64,000 bases of DNA. Origin: JBKPNJ01 sp963695705 (lineage in GTDB: Bacteria > Actinomycetota > Actinomycetes > Propionibacteriales > Nocardioidaceae). Below, piece after piece: positions 7,276 through 16,565 of the stretch. The notes under the pieces were generated by a model. The model worked only from the letters and a program-made list of their open reading frames with translations. It made no database searches and was not told where the DNA came from. Position numbers and translations under genes: made by a program. The DNA lies in assembly GCA_963695705.1 (NCBI GenBank), contig CAVOHB010000004.1:62001-126000 (forward strand). Reading direction: 5' to 3'. How positions within the stretch are numbered: the first letter of the stretch is position 1; every line of letters begins with the position of its first letter.

Positions 7276-9708
7276 GTGACGCTGAGCCAAGTACTACGCT
7301 CATCGAACACACCTGAATCACGGTGTGCTTTACACCTTCTGGGGCCTCCGGGCTCGCCGGGGCGGTCGGTTGTGGAGTATCGCTGGTCAGCTTTCGCCAC
7401 GCTCATGCTTCTCAGTGGCTGCTCGTGCGCCGGGCTGGGCTGGTACGTCTTACGCCGGCCGGGCGCCGTCGGCCGCCTGGGTCTGGCTGCAGTCCTGGTC
7501 GGCTCTGCGATCTGGGCATTGGCGTACGGACTCGAACTGGGCGCTCCCACGAGTTCGGGGCGTGAACTTTGGGGAGCCCTGAAGTACGTGGGTATAGTCC
7601 TGGTGCCGCCGGCATGGTTGATCTTTGCTTTGCAGTACACCGGCCGCGAGCGGTTCTTCACCCGCCGAGCCCTGGCCCTCTTGTCCATCGAACCCGTCGT
7701 CGTGCTGGCGATCCTGGCCGTACCCTCGACACGTCATCTGGTGCGGTCCTACCCGCCGGGGTCTGATTCTGCCTTCGTCCAGATTCAGTTGGGTCCGGCG
7801 TTCTATCTGCTCTTCGCGTACTCGGCTGTGCTTGCTGCGCTCGGAACCGGTCTCCTGGTGCATGCTCTGCTGAACACGTCGGCAGCTTACCGTCGTCAAA
7901 GCGTTGTCCTGCTCAGCTCGATCGCGCTGGTGTGGACCACCAACATCCTCGCCACGGCTGGCGTCGGTCGATTTCGGTTCGCGGACCCGACGCCAATGGC
8001 GCTGGCGGTGGCTGGGTTGATGGTGACTTTCGGTGTATTCCGCTTCGGCTTGTTGGACTTGGTCCCGGTTGCCCGTACGACCCTGCTGCAAACAATGCCG
8101 GATCCGGTCCTGGTGTTGGATGCCCATCATCGGGTGATCGATTACAACCCTGCCGCTGAGCGCATGTTCAGGGAGTCGAACACCGTTCTGCTGGGTGCAC
8201 GCGTCGAACGGCTGCTGGGTCAAGACATCTCTGTCGCGGGACGTGACAGCCCGACGCGACAGGAACTCTCCGTGACCGCAACAGGCGGGCAGCGGACGTA
8301 CGAACTCGTGATGTCTGTGCTGGGGGGTGGAAGGAGCGATGGACCGGGACATCTTGTTGTGCTTCGAGACGTCACCATTCGCAAAGATACGGAGCGACGG
8401 TTGGAGCAGTTGGCGCACTTCGACGGGTTGACCGGGCTGGCCAACCGGGCACGGTTCTACCAACGGCTGGAGCAAGAACTGGCGGCTGCACGCCGTCAGG
8501 GTGGAACACTCGCGGTTTTGTTCCTTGACCTAGACCGCTTCAAGCTCATCAATGACAGCTTCGGCCACGACGTCGGAGACGACGTTCTGGTGGCTGCGTC
8601 GAGCCGCCTGCGAAACGTCCTGAGGAACGAGGACACATTAGCCCGGTTCGGTGGAGACGAGTTCAGTGTGCTCCTACCGAACATCGACAGATCACGGGAC
8701 CCAATGCACGTCGCGGAGGAAATTCTGACAGTCCTGTCAGACCCGATACACGTCAACGACCATCCGCTCAATGTCCATGCAAGCATCGGCATTGCTGTAT
8801 ACCCCGGTGATGGCAGTGAGGCACGTTCGCTTATCAAGCAGTCGGATGCCGCGATGTACGAGGCAAAGGCGTACGGAGGACACTGCGCCCGCCTCGCGAG
8901 TCCAGGGCTTGGGCGCGCCGTCGAAGCACGATCTGAGCTCGAGCGAGATCTTCCGCATGCCATAGGCCACCAGCTCTTCCTGGAGTTCCAGCCCATCGTC
9001 GACTTGAAGACCGAACGGATGTGGGGGTACGAGGCGCTCGTCAGGTGGCGTCACCCGCGCCGGGGAGTGATCTATCCCAGCGAGTTCGTCCCACTTGCTG
9101 AAGAGATCGGGCTTGGCGCGGCGCTCGATCGTTGGGTGCTCCACCAGGCTTGCCGGCAAGCCACAGATCTTGCTTGCGGTTTCCCTCCTGACTGCTATCT
9201 CAGCGTCAACGTATGTCCGCCACGCCTACGGCGATATGTACTGCCGGCAATAGTCCAGGAGGCCCTGGAAGCTGCCGGCCTGGATGAGTCTCGCCTCGTG
9301 CTGGAAGTGAGCGAACGCGCGGTGACCGACGACGCGGGACGCATGTCGGGCTTGCTGAAGGAGCTGCGAGCGCTTGGCGTCTCCGTTGCCCTGGATGATT
9401 TCGGGGCCGGCAGCACGTCACTGGGACAGCTCGGTGAGCTGCCACTGGACTACCTGAAGATCGACCGACGGTTCGTGTCCAGCCTGACACGGGACGACGG
9501 CCCCTTCCTGTCGATTGTCGACGCAGTGATCAAGCTGGCTGAAACCCTAGGCATCATGATCGTCGCCGAGGGCATCGAAATGCAGCAACAGCGCCAACTG
9601 CTGCTCGATATTGGCTGCACTCTCGGACAAGGGTTCTTGTTCGCCGTGCCACAGCCAATCTCGACGCGCGTGAGACCTGGCCAGGGCCCGGACGACGAAG
9701 GCAGATAA
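7276..9708 (+). CDS. Membrane-bound GGDEF-EAL protein (c-di-GMP turnover)
   Basis: An 810-aa protein. The N-terminal about 230 residues hold seven hydrophobic segments resembling the histidine-kinase N-terminal 7TM sensor region. A PAS-like domain (TMPDPVLVLDAHHRVIDYNP) follows. Then comes a GGDEF domain with DLDRFKLINDSFGH and an intact FGGDEF (residues 458-463), and an EAL domain with YEALVRW (EAL at 586-588), DDFGAGSTSLG, KIDRRF and AEGIE. The metal-binding Glu/Asp residues are present, so both cyclase and phosphodiesterase activity are possible. The GTG at 7372, just before TM1, is a plausible shorter start (778 aa). Confidence 0.88.
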   Translation: MTLSQVLRSSNTPESRCALHLLGPPGSPGRSVVEYRWSAFATLMLLSGCSCAGLGWYVLRRPGAVGRLGLAAVLVGSAIWALAYGLELGAPTSSGRELWGALKYVGIVLVPPAWLIFALQYTGRERFFTRRALALLSIEPVVVLAILAVPSTRHLVRSYPPGSDSAFVQIQLGPAFYLLFAYSAVLAALGTGLLVHALLNTSAAYRRQSVVLLSSIALVWTTNILATAGVGRFRFADPTPMALAVAGLMVTFGVFRFGLLDLVPVARTTLLQTMPDPVLVLDAHHRVIDYNPAAERMFRESNTVLLGARVERLLGQDISVAGRDSPTRQELSVTATGGQRTYELVMSVLGGGRSDGPGHLVVLRDVTIRKDTERRLEQLAHFDGLTGLANRARFYQRLEQELAAARRQGGTLAVLFLDLDRFKLINDSFGHDVGDDVLVAASSRLRNVLRNEDTLARFGGDEFSVLLPNIDRSRDPMHVAEEILTVLSDPIHVNDHPLNVHASIGIAVYPGDGSEARSLIKQSDAAMYEAKAYGGHCARLASPGLGRAVEARSELERDLPHAIGHQLFLEFQPIVDLKTERMWGYEALVRWRHPRRGVIYPSEFVPLAEEIGLGAALDRWVLHQACRQATDLACGFPPDCYLSVNVCPPRLRRYVLPAIVQEALEAAGLDESRLVLEVSERAVTDDAGRMSGLLKELRALGVSVALDDFGAGSTSLGQLGELPLDYLKIDRRFVSSLTRDDGPFLSIVDAVIKLAETLGIMIVAEGIEMQQQRQLLLDIGCTLGQGFLFAVPQPISTRVRPGQGPDDEGR

Positions 9709-9835
9709 GCGGCCATAGACGCTCCAATAGGCCGGAGGGCGTCGCCGGTCATCCAGCACTTTCGCGCTGCAGCACTGGCAAGCCATTGCGCACAGGTCTT
9801 CATGGCAATCCCGATGCCGGGGTGTTCGAGCGTCC

Positions 9836-11219
9836 ATGACGCCGGGCGACACACCCCGCGGAGATCGCGATTCGCTCGCGACGCCGCCGCGTTGCACAGG
9901 ACGAGCTGTCGCCGCCAGCGCAGGAGGCGGCCCCGGGGCGACACAGGTCGCGAATGCAAAACTAGTGGTCGTGGGAGCACCGGAGAAAGGAGCGGTCAAG
10001 GTCGCGGATGATCCCCGGGCGCCGGGCCTACCGTTCCCGCCGACGACGTTGATCGGTCGGGCTCGTGACCTCGAGGTGGTCACGGAGCAGCTGCGTCGTG
10101 CCCGGTTGTTGACGCTGACGGGTGCGGGCGGCGTGGGAAAGACACGTTTGGCGCTCGAGGTCGCCCGACGCCGGACGGTTCGTCCCCACAGTGGTGTCTG
10201 CCTGGTCGACCTGGGGACGGTCGCGCCCGGAGCGGACGTGGCCAGCGAGACGGCGCGGATCTTGCAGATCGACGGTGTGATCGGCGTTGCCGCGAGGGAA
10301 GCCATAGGCCGGTCCCTCGGCGACCGTCACACGCTACTCGTCCTCGACAACTGCGAGCATGTGATCGAGGGTTGCGCCGAACTGGCCTCGGCGTTGCTCG
10401 GGGCCTGTCCGAACTTGCGGCTGCTCGTCACGAGCCGAGAGGTCCTGGCGTGCCCGGTGAAGTCGTCGCACAGGTCGATCCGCTCACCGCAGAGGACGCG
10501 CGCCTGTTGTTCGTCGACCGTGCCGCGCACCGAAAGCCAGGCTTCGTTCCGTCCCAACGCGACGACGACGCCATTGCCATCCTGTGCTTGAAGCTCGACC
10601 AGTTGCCACTGGCAATCGAGCTGGCGGCGGCGCTGGTCAACGCGATGTCACCGGCGGAGATCTCCGCGAGCCTCGACGCGCGGCTGCTCGAGCTGGGCGG
10701 TGGCCGGCGACCGGCGCCGGCTCATCACCGCACGGTGCGGGCGACGGTCGAGTGGAGCTACCGACTGCTCGATCCCGACGAGCAGCGGGGGTTCCGTGGC
10801 CTCAGCGCGTTCGTCGGCAGCTTCGATGCCGCCGCCGCCGAAGCGGTCGCCAACATCAGCGTCGACGTGCTGGCACGGTTGGTCGACAAATCGCTCGTGA
10901 CCGTCGTGGAGCCCAGCGCGCGTGGCACGCGGTACCGGTTGTTGGAAACCGTGCGCGAGTTCGCCGTCGAGCTACTCGTTGAGGCCGGCGAGGCAGGAGA
11001 TACGCTCGCCCGCCATCTGCACCACTTCTCGTCGATCAACGAGCCGACGCCGGGGTGGCCCTCACGGGTTGCCGATCGGGTGGTCGCGTCGCTCGAGGAG
11101 GACTACGGCAACGTGCGAGCCGCTCTGGAGTGGGCGGCGACCAACGATCCCTGCGGCGGGTTGCGACTGCTGGCTGGTGCACAAGCAGCTCGGGTTGGGG
11201 CGTTACAACTTTCTGTGTT
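9836..11219 (+). pseudogene. NB-ARC-type ATPase/transcriptional regulator, frameshifted and truncated
   Basis: The first frame gives a signal-transduction ATPase: LIGRARDLEVV, Walker A TLTGAGGVGKTRLALEVA, Walker B HTLLVLDNCEHV, and sensor LLVTSREVL. At about 10448 the frame breaks. Restoring one G in CTGGCGTG would join it to the next frame (GEVVAQVDPLTAEDA, LDQLPLAIELAAA, a winged-helix part TVEWSYRLLDPDEQ, YRLLETVREFA). That frame in turn loses similarity after WAATNDPCGGLRLL (about 11180). Intact relatives run to 700-1000 aa with TPRs and often a LuxR HTH, all missing here. It would have been a LuxR/BTAD-like regulator. Confidence 0.75.
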
Positions 11220-11531
11220 GTTATGCTCACACCGAGCAATCTCTTGGTCTATAGATCGCGGGCAAAGGTAACGGCCCAGACCTGCGGAAGCGGGGGCGCA
11301 GGCGGCAGAGGTAGAGACCTCGCCCACGGTCGGTTTGCCCGGCCATGGGTGGAATCCGAGCCACCAGGCCCATCAGCCGGCGGTCGGCGGTCCTCCGGGC
11401 ATCGCCCGGAACGGGTGAGCCGGATCGCGGAGGCAAGGCGGAGAATGCTCGATGTGAGTCCATTGTCTGTAGCTGCTCGTTGGCAAGACTGAGCCGCGGG
11501 TGGCCAGGCCCTACACACTCGAGGAGCCGAC
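11220..11531. other. Intergenic stretch after the regulator relic
   Basis: The sequence right after the break is AT-richer (about 11205-11265). No gene, hairpin or mobile-element remnant can be recognised. The change in composition suggests a deletion or insertion junction next to the truncated regulator. The RBS GAGGAG of the following gene lies at the right end. Confidence 0.35.
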
Positions 11532-12110
11532 ATGTCAGACAGCACTCCCCCTCCGACCTCGGGAGACGAGTACTTCGCAGCCGCGAGCGACGGGGCTTAT
11601 ACGTTGCTCGTCGCCGACTTCGCGGACACCTCGACCGCCTGGGATGCCTACGAGGCGCTGAAGTCGGTGGAGGACGGACGCACCGTCGCCATCGAGGGCG
11701 TCATCGTGGTCAATCGCCAGGCTGACGGAAAGCTCGAGGTCCAGAAGGCCACCGACCACAGCACCCGTTCCGGGCTCAGATGGGGCGTGGTCGGCGGCAT
11801 CGCGCTGGGCGTCATCTTCCCGCCGTCGATCATCGGCAGCGCGGCAGCGCTGGGTGTGACCGGGGCTGCGACCGGCAAGATCCGTCAGCTGCACCATCGC
11901 AGCGAGCTGGCGGACGAGTTGGAGGATTCGATCGCGCCGGGCCACTCCGGAATCCTCGCCCTCGTCTCCGATCCCGGCGTCGTGGAGATCCGAAAGGCAC
12001 TCGTCAAGGCCGACGCCATCGTCGAGAAGGCGATCGAGCGCGCCGCCGGCGATGAGATCAAGGCCGCCGCCGAGGAAGCATCCGCCGAGACAGAAGGAAC
12101 CCAACCCTGA
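11532..12110 (+). CDS. DUF1269-type protein
   Basis: A 192-aa protein with the DUF1269 pattern. An N-terminal ferredoxin-like half contains TLLVADFADTSTAWDAYEALK and AIEGVIVVNR. A central glycine-rich hydrophobic hairpin (GVVGGIALGVIFPPSIIGSAAALG) follows, then GHSGILALV and a charged Ala/Glu-rich tail. Homologues are often annotated as membrane proteins or stress-related; biochemical function is unknown. GAGGAG stands 5 bases before the ATG. The stop codon is immediately followed by a tRNA-like 3' fragment. Confidence 0.75.
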   Translation: MSDSTPPPTSGDEYFAAASDGAYTLLVADFADTSTAWDAYEALKSVEDGRTVAIEGVIVVNRQADGKLEVQKATDHSTRSGLRWGVVGGIALGVIFPPSIIGSAAALGVTGAATGKIRQLHHRSELADELEDSIAPGHSGILALVSDPGVVEIRKALVKADAIVEKAIERAAGDEIKAAAEEASAETEGTQP

Positions 12111-12144
12111 CGCGGGTTTGGTTCGAGTCCCACGGGGCCGCCGG
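12111..12144 (+). repeat. tRNA 3'-end-like relic
   Basis: CGCGGGTT is followed by GGTTCGAGTCC and a GGGGCC acceptor-like strand. It resembles the 3' end of a tRNA and matches the fragment at 2532-2570 over most of its length, in the same orientation, with short gaps. No tRNA body exists. The two fragments could be flanking direct repeats of an old insertion, but the T-loop is conserved in all tRNAs, so the resemblance may be unspecific. Confidence 0.35.
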
Positions 12145-12228
12145 TCACGAGGGCTACCCCGATGTTGATGACGTCGTGGGTGAGGTTGCGCCCATTCGGG
12201 AATCCTTCTGAGCTCGAGTGGTCATAGG

Positions 12229-12429
12229 TCAGGGATCGGGGAGTAGACCCCCCGCTAGTGCAAGTGCCCGGTCACTGGGATGGCCCGCGCCCTCATAGAC
12301 CTGCTTGAATTTGTCGAGGAAGCGTTCTCGGTCCTTGGAGGGCTCCTGCTGGTTCCAGATCCGCTTGTCGTCCTCGCTCTGATTGAACATCGCGTCGATT
12401 CCAGGACGACCCGCCCGGTCGCCCTGCAC
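12229..12429 (-). pseudogene. Unrecognised short coding remnant
   Basis: The minus frame from about 12520 down to 12229 reads like real protein (RARVLVARDGRLVQGD, then DAMFNQSEDDKRIWNQQ, EPSKDRERFLDKFKQVYEGA) and ends with a stop at 12229. Only a GTG at 12429 could start it, which would cut the apparent domain. I do not recognise the family. It may be the C-terminus of a decayed gene. Otherwise the 12.1-12.57 kb interval is empty. Confidence 0.3.
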
Positions 12430-12568
12430 CAGCCGACCATCACGCGCAACCAGGACACGGGCCCGCTGTTGTGACCAGGTGTCTCTTGCCGACCGTCCGG
12501 ATCTGGCAAGCCTGGGCGGTCATCCCGCGATCGACGGAGCGCCATCCAGGCTGCGCTAGCGTCAGTGC

Positions 12569-13486
12569 ATGGCATCGTCGGTCCCGAGCCTCGACGCCGG
12601 GGTACGTGAGCGCCTGACGGTCCGATTTGGAGACCAGGTCGAGAGCTGGTTCAGCGAGTTGCCAGGTGTGCTGGGCGTTCTGTCGGGGCGTTGGCAGGTC
12701 GAGTGCGACTCAGTGATCCCTCGGGGGAGCGTGGCCGTCGTCGTCCGCTGCCGAATGTCGGACGGACGTGCGGCGGTGCTGAAGATCAGTCCCGACCGGA
12801 GACGGCTGGCACTCGAAGCGGCTGCGCTACGGCGGTGGACGACCGGCCACACGCCCGCCGTACTCGCCCTCGACTCACAGCTCGGGGCGCTGCTGCTCGA
12901 GGCGATCGAACCTGGAACCCCGCTGGACTCCACGTCGGCCTATCCGACACTCGGGAGCATGGCCGGGCTGCTCAACTCCTTGCACGTTGATATGCCCGGT
13001 TCGTCCTATCCGGCAGCCGCTCAGCGCATCACCTACCTCTTCGACTCCTCGGCGAAGCTGTACCAGCTTCACCCCCAGCGGGCCGAGCTGGTTTCACCCG
13101 AGCTCTACGAACAGGGGCGACAGCAGGCAGCCCGGCTTGCGCAGGACGGCTCACCTACCGTCCTCCTGCACGGCGACCTCACTCCCAGCAACATCCTCGA
13201 CGGTGGGGAGCGGCGCGGCCTCGTCGCTATCGACCCAGCCCCCTGCCTCGGCGACCCGGCCTTCGACGCGATCGACATGGTCTTCTGGCAGGCTGACGAC
13301 GTAGCGACGATTCGTGCGCGTGCCACATCGCTGGCCCCCGCGATCGCGACGGATGTGGAACGGCTCACCGCCTGGTGCACTGCGTTCGCCGGCATGACCG
13401 CCCTCGAACTCGCAGGCTCACCTCAGACGCCTCGCAAGCGCATCGAAGCGGCCGTGCAAGTCGCGTCTGGGGCGCTCCACGCGTAA
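12569..13486 (+). CDS. Aminoglycoside/hydroxyurea-type antibiotic resistance kinase family protein
   Basis: A 305-aa APH-fold small-molecule kinase. It has an N-lobe lysine in AAVLKISPDRRRLALEAAALRRW, the catalytic loop LHGDLTPSNIL and a metal-binding AIDPAPCLGDPAFDAIDMVFW. The latter pattern is typical of the APH(6)/hydroxyurea phosphotransferase group (PF04655). Length and motifs are complete. Members phosphorylate streptomycin-like compounds, hydroxyurea or unknown metabolites; the substrate here is not predictable. It is monocistronic and followed by a strong terminator. Confidence 0.82.
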   Translation: MASSVPSLDAGVRERLTVRFGDQVESWFSELPGVLGVLSGRWQVECDSVIPRGSVAVVVRCRMSDGRAAVLKISPDRRRLALEAAALRRWTTGHTPAVLALDSQLGALLLEAIEPGTPLDSTSAYPTLGSMAGLLNSLHVDMPGSSYPAAAQRITYLFDSSAKLYQLHPQRAELVSPELYEQGRQQAARLAQDGSPTVLLHGDLTPSNILDGGERRGLVAIDPAPCLGDPAFDAIDMVFWQADDVATIRARATSLAPAIATDVERLTAWCTAFAGMTALELAGSPQTPRKRIEAAVQVASGALHA

Positions 13487-13697
13487 GCGCGTCCGCTACC
13501 AGAGGGCGGCAACACAGCGCCGTCGGATCGGCTCTACGCTCACAAGTGAGGCGTCATCGACCTCTCGTGCCCCGACGGGCGAGGGCGCCTCTCATGCCTG
13601 CCTGGCTCACCTCGGGCTGCCCGGTTCGTCATGGATTGGTGGTCGGTGCGTCTTCGTATATGTGAGCGCTGGGGCCCGAGACTCAGAACCGCTCACA

Positions 13698-13745
13698 GTC
13701 AGGGCCCCCGCCCCAATCTCCGTGACCAGGGCGGGGGCCACTGAC
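13698..13745. terminator. Strong hairpin between convergent genes
   Basis: GTCAG plus GGCCCCCGCCC pairs with GGGCGGGGGCC plus CTGAC, with one bulged base and a loop of about 15 bases. It lies in the 319-bp gap between the kinase (plus) and the homocysteine methyltransferase (minus), so it probably terminates both. Nothing else is recognisable in the gap. Confidence 0.7.
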
Positions 13746-13805
13746 CAAGGCAACGTTCCCGGTGACTGGCGAAAGGAGCGGTGGACCAGGCAGACGAGAG
13801 CTCAG

Positions 13806-14855
13806 TCAGGCCCGGTCGCCGAGTGAGACGATGTGCTCTGGGAGCCGCTCATTGTCGCCGTACATGAAGTGGTTCTGCATCCGCTCCGAGAACCTGCTCG
13901 CCTCGGTGGTGCGTCCGACAGCCTCGGCCACCTGGCGGATCAGCATCGGCGACGCGCCACAACACACGCCCAGGTAGTTGACTCCGAGGTCTGCTGCCTC
14001 ACTGGCGAAGGCGCCAACCTCGTACCGGTTCGCGTACAACGGGTCGAGAGCGGTCGGGAACGTTCGGCCGTGCGGCGACGGCACGCGGGCACGATCGTCG
14101 GTCAGGTTGAAGAACGTCGGCTCGGTGGTGGTGGTCCGATAGGGAATCGGCAGAGCGCCGACATGGCACGAGACCGCGGCCCGGATCTCGCGCAGCCACG
14201 GCATCATGGTCTCGGGTCCGCGGAAGCAGTTCATGCCGACGACGTCGGCACCACCCTGTTCCAGCCGTTGACAGGTTTCGACGATCCCGACACCGTCGGC
14301 CATCTCGTTCAGCGCCATCGGTGCAATGGTGAGAACGACCGGCAGCCCAGTCGACTTGGCCACCTCGAGTGCTGTGATGGCCTCTCCGGCGTAGTAGAAG
14401 GTCTCGCCGATGATCAGGTCGGCGCCGCCGTCGACAGCCCAGCCCACCATCTCCTCGAACATCCCCCGGACGTCCGCCTGCCGCTCCTGGTCCGCCGGAT
14501 CCCAGATGTTGGTGTTCGAGATGTTGCCCGCCATCAGGTCACCGGGTCGCGCGTCGGCAACCCCTCGGGCGATCTCCAGCGCTGCCCGGTTCAGTGGCTC
14601 GAGCAACTCTTCCTTGCCGATCACCCTCATCTTCTCGCGGTGCCCGTTGTAGGTGAATGCCTCGACGATGTCGGACCCCGCACGCTGGAAGTCGACATGC
14701 AGCGCTCGGAGCGCCTCGGGGTACTCGAGTGCAACCTCCGGAACGAATTCCCCCGCGCTGAGGTAGCCACGCCGCTCGAGCTCGAACAAGAACCCCTCGG
14801 CACAGATCACCGGGCCGGCATCGAGACGCTCGGATAGCTGGCTGACGTCACTCAT
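13806..14855 (-). CDS. Homocysteine S-methyltransferase family protein
   Basis: A 349-aa TIM-barrel methyltransferase of the Pfam S-methyl_trans family (betaine-homocysteine/MetH N-domain type). The three zinc ligands are visible: C210 in VVGMNC and the C298-C299 pair in LGVCCGAS. FTYNGHR and GNISNTNIWD match substrate-pocket segments of the family. The usual donor is betaine, S-methylmethionine or another methylated compound, transferred to homocysteine; the donor cannot be fixed here. AGGAG lies 7 bases before the ATG. A GAACC-ATGC-GGTTC inverted repeat at 14895-14908 lies in its leader or promoter region. Confidence 0.83.
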   Translation of the reverse strand: MSDVSQLSERLDAGPVICAEGFLFELERRGYLSAGEFVPEVALEYPEALRALHVDFQRAGSDIVEAFTYNGHREKMRVIGKEELLEPLNRAALEIARGVADARPGDLMAGNISNTNIWDPADQERQADVRGMFEEMVGWAVDGGADLIIGETFYYAGEAITALEVAKSTGLPVVLTIAPMALNEMADGVGIVETCQRLEQGGADVVGMNCFRGPETMMPWLREIRAAVSCHVGALPIPYRTTTTEPTFFNLTDDRARVPSPHGRTFPTALDPLYANRYEVGAFASEAADLGVNYLGVCCGASPMLIRQVAEAVGRTTEASRFSERMQNHFMYGDNERLPEHIVSLGDRA

Positions 14856-15154
14856 GAAGTACTCCTACGGAATGAACGGGATGGTCACCTTCCCGAACCA
14901 TGCGGTTCAGTGGCGATGTTAGGTCAAGCTCTCTAGCGACAGCGCAAGGACCGTATCGGGACATGCACAGACCTCCGGTGCAGCATCGCTGCGGCGATTC
15001 TAGGCCCTCGATGACGGGCACGCGGCGCCCGCCGGCGAAGACCGGGACCCGAATGGAAACAGGGTCTTCAGGCGGGTCCTTGCAGTCAGCGCGCGGCTCG
15101 GCTTGAATGAACAGCGGCGGCGCCCGGAGGGACCTGCGCCGTGGAGGTGGAGCA

Positions 15155-15565
15155 TTGACCGACCGTGACGACTTTCTGGCATGGGTGGAGTCTCGTCTCA
15201 GGGACGCGGAGATCGCGCTGCACAATGGAGACGCCGCTCCTCGTCGCGCGATCTGGTCCGGCATCGATCCCGTCACGGTTCTTGGCGCCTGGCAGTCTGC
15301 GACCGGGCAGCACGAATTGAGCGACCTCTTCGGGCAGTTAGAAGCCGCCTTCTCGAACTGCACGTCATACGCGTTCGAGATCATCGCCGCCGACGTGATC
15401 GGCGACATGGCCTACACAGTCGGCTACGAACACACCCAGGCTTCGGTCAACGGAGAGCCACGGAAGTACTCCCTTCGCGCGACCCAGGTCTACCGCCGCG
15501 AGGACGGGGAGTGGAAGGTCGCCCACCGGCACGCGGACACCGTGCCAGAGGTCGACGAGCCCTGA
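15155..15565 (+). CDS. SnoaL/NTF2-like (DUF4440-type) protein
   Basis: A 136-aa cystatin/NTF2-like protein. It has an N-terminal helix (DFLAWVESRLRDAEIALHNGD), then APRRAIWSG, AADVIGDMAYTVGYEH and the C-terminal strands SLRATQVYRREDGEWKVAHR, typical of ketosteroid-isomerase-like SnoaL folds. The TTG start at 15155 is preferred over the ATG at 15107 because GGAGGTGG precedes it by 4 bases. Such proteins bind or isomerise small hydrophobic molecules; no specific reaction is inferred. Confidence 0.72.
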   Translation: MTDRDDFLAWVESRLRDAEIALHNGDAAPRRAIWSGIDPVTVLGAWQSATGQHELSDLFGQLEAAFSNCTSYAFEIIAADVIGDMAYTVGYEHTQASVNGEPRKYSLRATQVYRREDGEWKVAHRHADTVPEVDEP

Positions 15566-15634
15566 CGCTCGTCGTCTGGGCGGGGAGCAGCGAAGATGGT
15601 GCGCCTGCTGACCTGCCGCTAGATACTCGAGGTC

Positions 15635-15928
15635 ATGGAGATTCAGCTGCGGGACTACCGGGTCCGACAGGGACACATGGATGACTGGATCCATGGATGG
15701 GAAACCAGCGTCGTGCCACTGCGAAAGCAGGAAGGCTTCGTGATCGTCGGGGCTTGGGTCGACCGGCAGCACGATCGCTTCGTGTGGCTGGTTGGCTACT
15801 CCGGTGCGGATGGCTTCGAGGCGGCCGAGGAGCGGTACCACTCCTCGAACGAACGACTTCTGCTTGACCCCAACCCTTCCGATTTCATCCGCGAAGCAAC
15901 GCTGGACATGGTCGACGCGGTGCTGTGA
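15635..15928 (+). CDS. NIPSNAP-like small protein
   Basis: A 97-aa protein (IQLRDYRVRQGHMDDWIHGW, EGFVIVGAWVDRQHDRFVWLVGY). The pattern is that of the NIPSNAP/dimeric alpha-beta-barrel superfamily: a first strand with Tyr-Arg, then helix, then two strands containing Trp. It stands 70 bases after the SnoaL-like gene on the same strand, so the two may be co-transcribed. Function unknown. Confidence 0.7.
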   Translation: MEIQLRDYRVRQGHMDDWIHGWETSVVPLRKQEGFVIVGAWVDRQHDRFVWLVGYSGADGFEAAEERYHSSNERLLLDPNPSDFIREATLDMVDAVL

Positions 15929-16009
15929 CCGCGCTGTCGGATCGGCACACCCGCGCAGACATCGCCAACGGGCCGATGAGTTGCCGTCCCGGGCAGAGTC
16001 CAATAGAGC

Positions 16010-16531
16010 ATGACCACTGGAAAGATCGACCCGAGGTACGGCGATGCCTCGGCCACCGCACCGCCGTGGGATGACATCGAGCGTCTCCTCACCGAGGCCC
16101 AGCTCTACTGGATCATCACCGTCCGCGCGGGCGGGCGTCCGCACGCCGTCCCACTCGTCGGTGTCTGGCACGACGGCGCGTTCGCCTTCTGTACCGGCGC
16201 GGAGGAGCAGAAGCAGCGCAACCTCGACGCCAACCCGCAGGTCGCGGTGACGACCGGCAGCACCGGTGCGAACGGCTGGGACAGCGGTAAGGATCTCGTC
16301 GTCGAGGGCACGGCGGTGCCGGTGACCGACGCCGCGGCCCTGCAGGCGCTGGCCGACGCCTGGTTCGCAAAGTACGGCGCGGACTGGCAGTACGAGGTCC
16401 GTGGCCAGGAGTTCTTCGAGCTCAGCCACTCCGGCGGCAGTGGCACGGGAGGAGCGCGGGTCTACCGCGTCGCGCCCACCAAGGTCATCGCGTTCGGCGA
16501 CGCGCACGGTCAGACGACGTACCGCTTCTGA
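16010..16531 (+). CDS. Pyridoxamine 5'-phosphate oxidase family protein
   Basis: A 173-aa split-barrel flavin-binding protein. The segments YWIITVRAGGRPHAVPLVGVWHDGAFAFCTG, EEQKQRNLDANPQVAVTTG and GKDLVVEGTAVPVTD are the typical FMN/F420-binding pattern of PNPOx-like (PF01243) proteins. In actinobacteria many are F420-dependent or haem-degrading relatives and are not true vitamin B6 oxidases, so the substrate stays open. It is convergent with the DUF6529 gene. Confidence 0.82.
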   Translation: MTTGKIDPRYGDASATAPPWDDIERLLTEAQLYWIITVRAGGRPHAVPLVGVWHDGAFAFCTGAEEQKQRNLDANPQVAVTTGSTGANGWDSGKDLVVEGTAVPVTDAAALQALADAWFAKYGADWQYEVRGQEFFELSHSGGSGTGGARVYRVAPTKVIAFGDAHGQTTYRF

Positions 16532-16565
16532 GGCTCAGGCCCGTTTCGGCAGGGCCGCGGGAGCC

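Noticed and set aside
15365..16507. 380-codon minus frame across the SnoaL, NIPSNAP and PNPOx genes
   Set aside because: Shadow spanning three supported plus-strand genes; no domain recognised.
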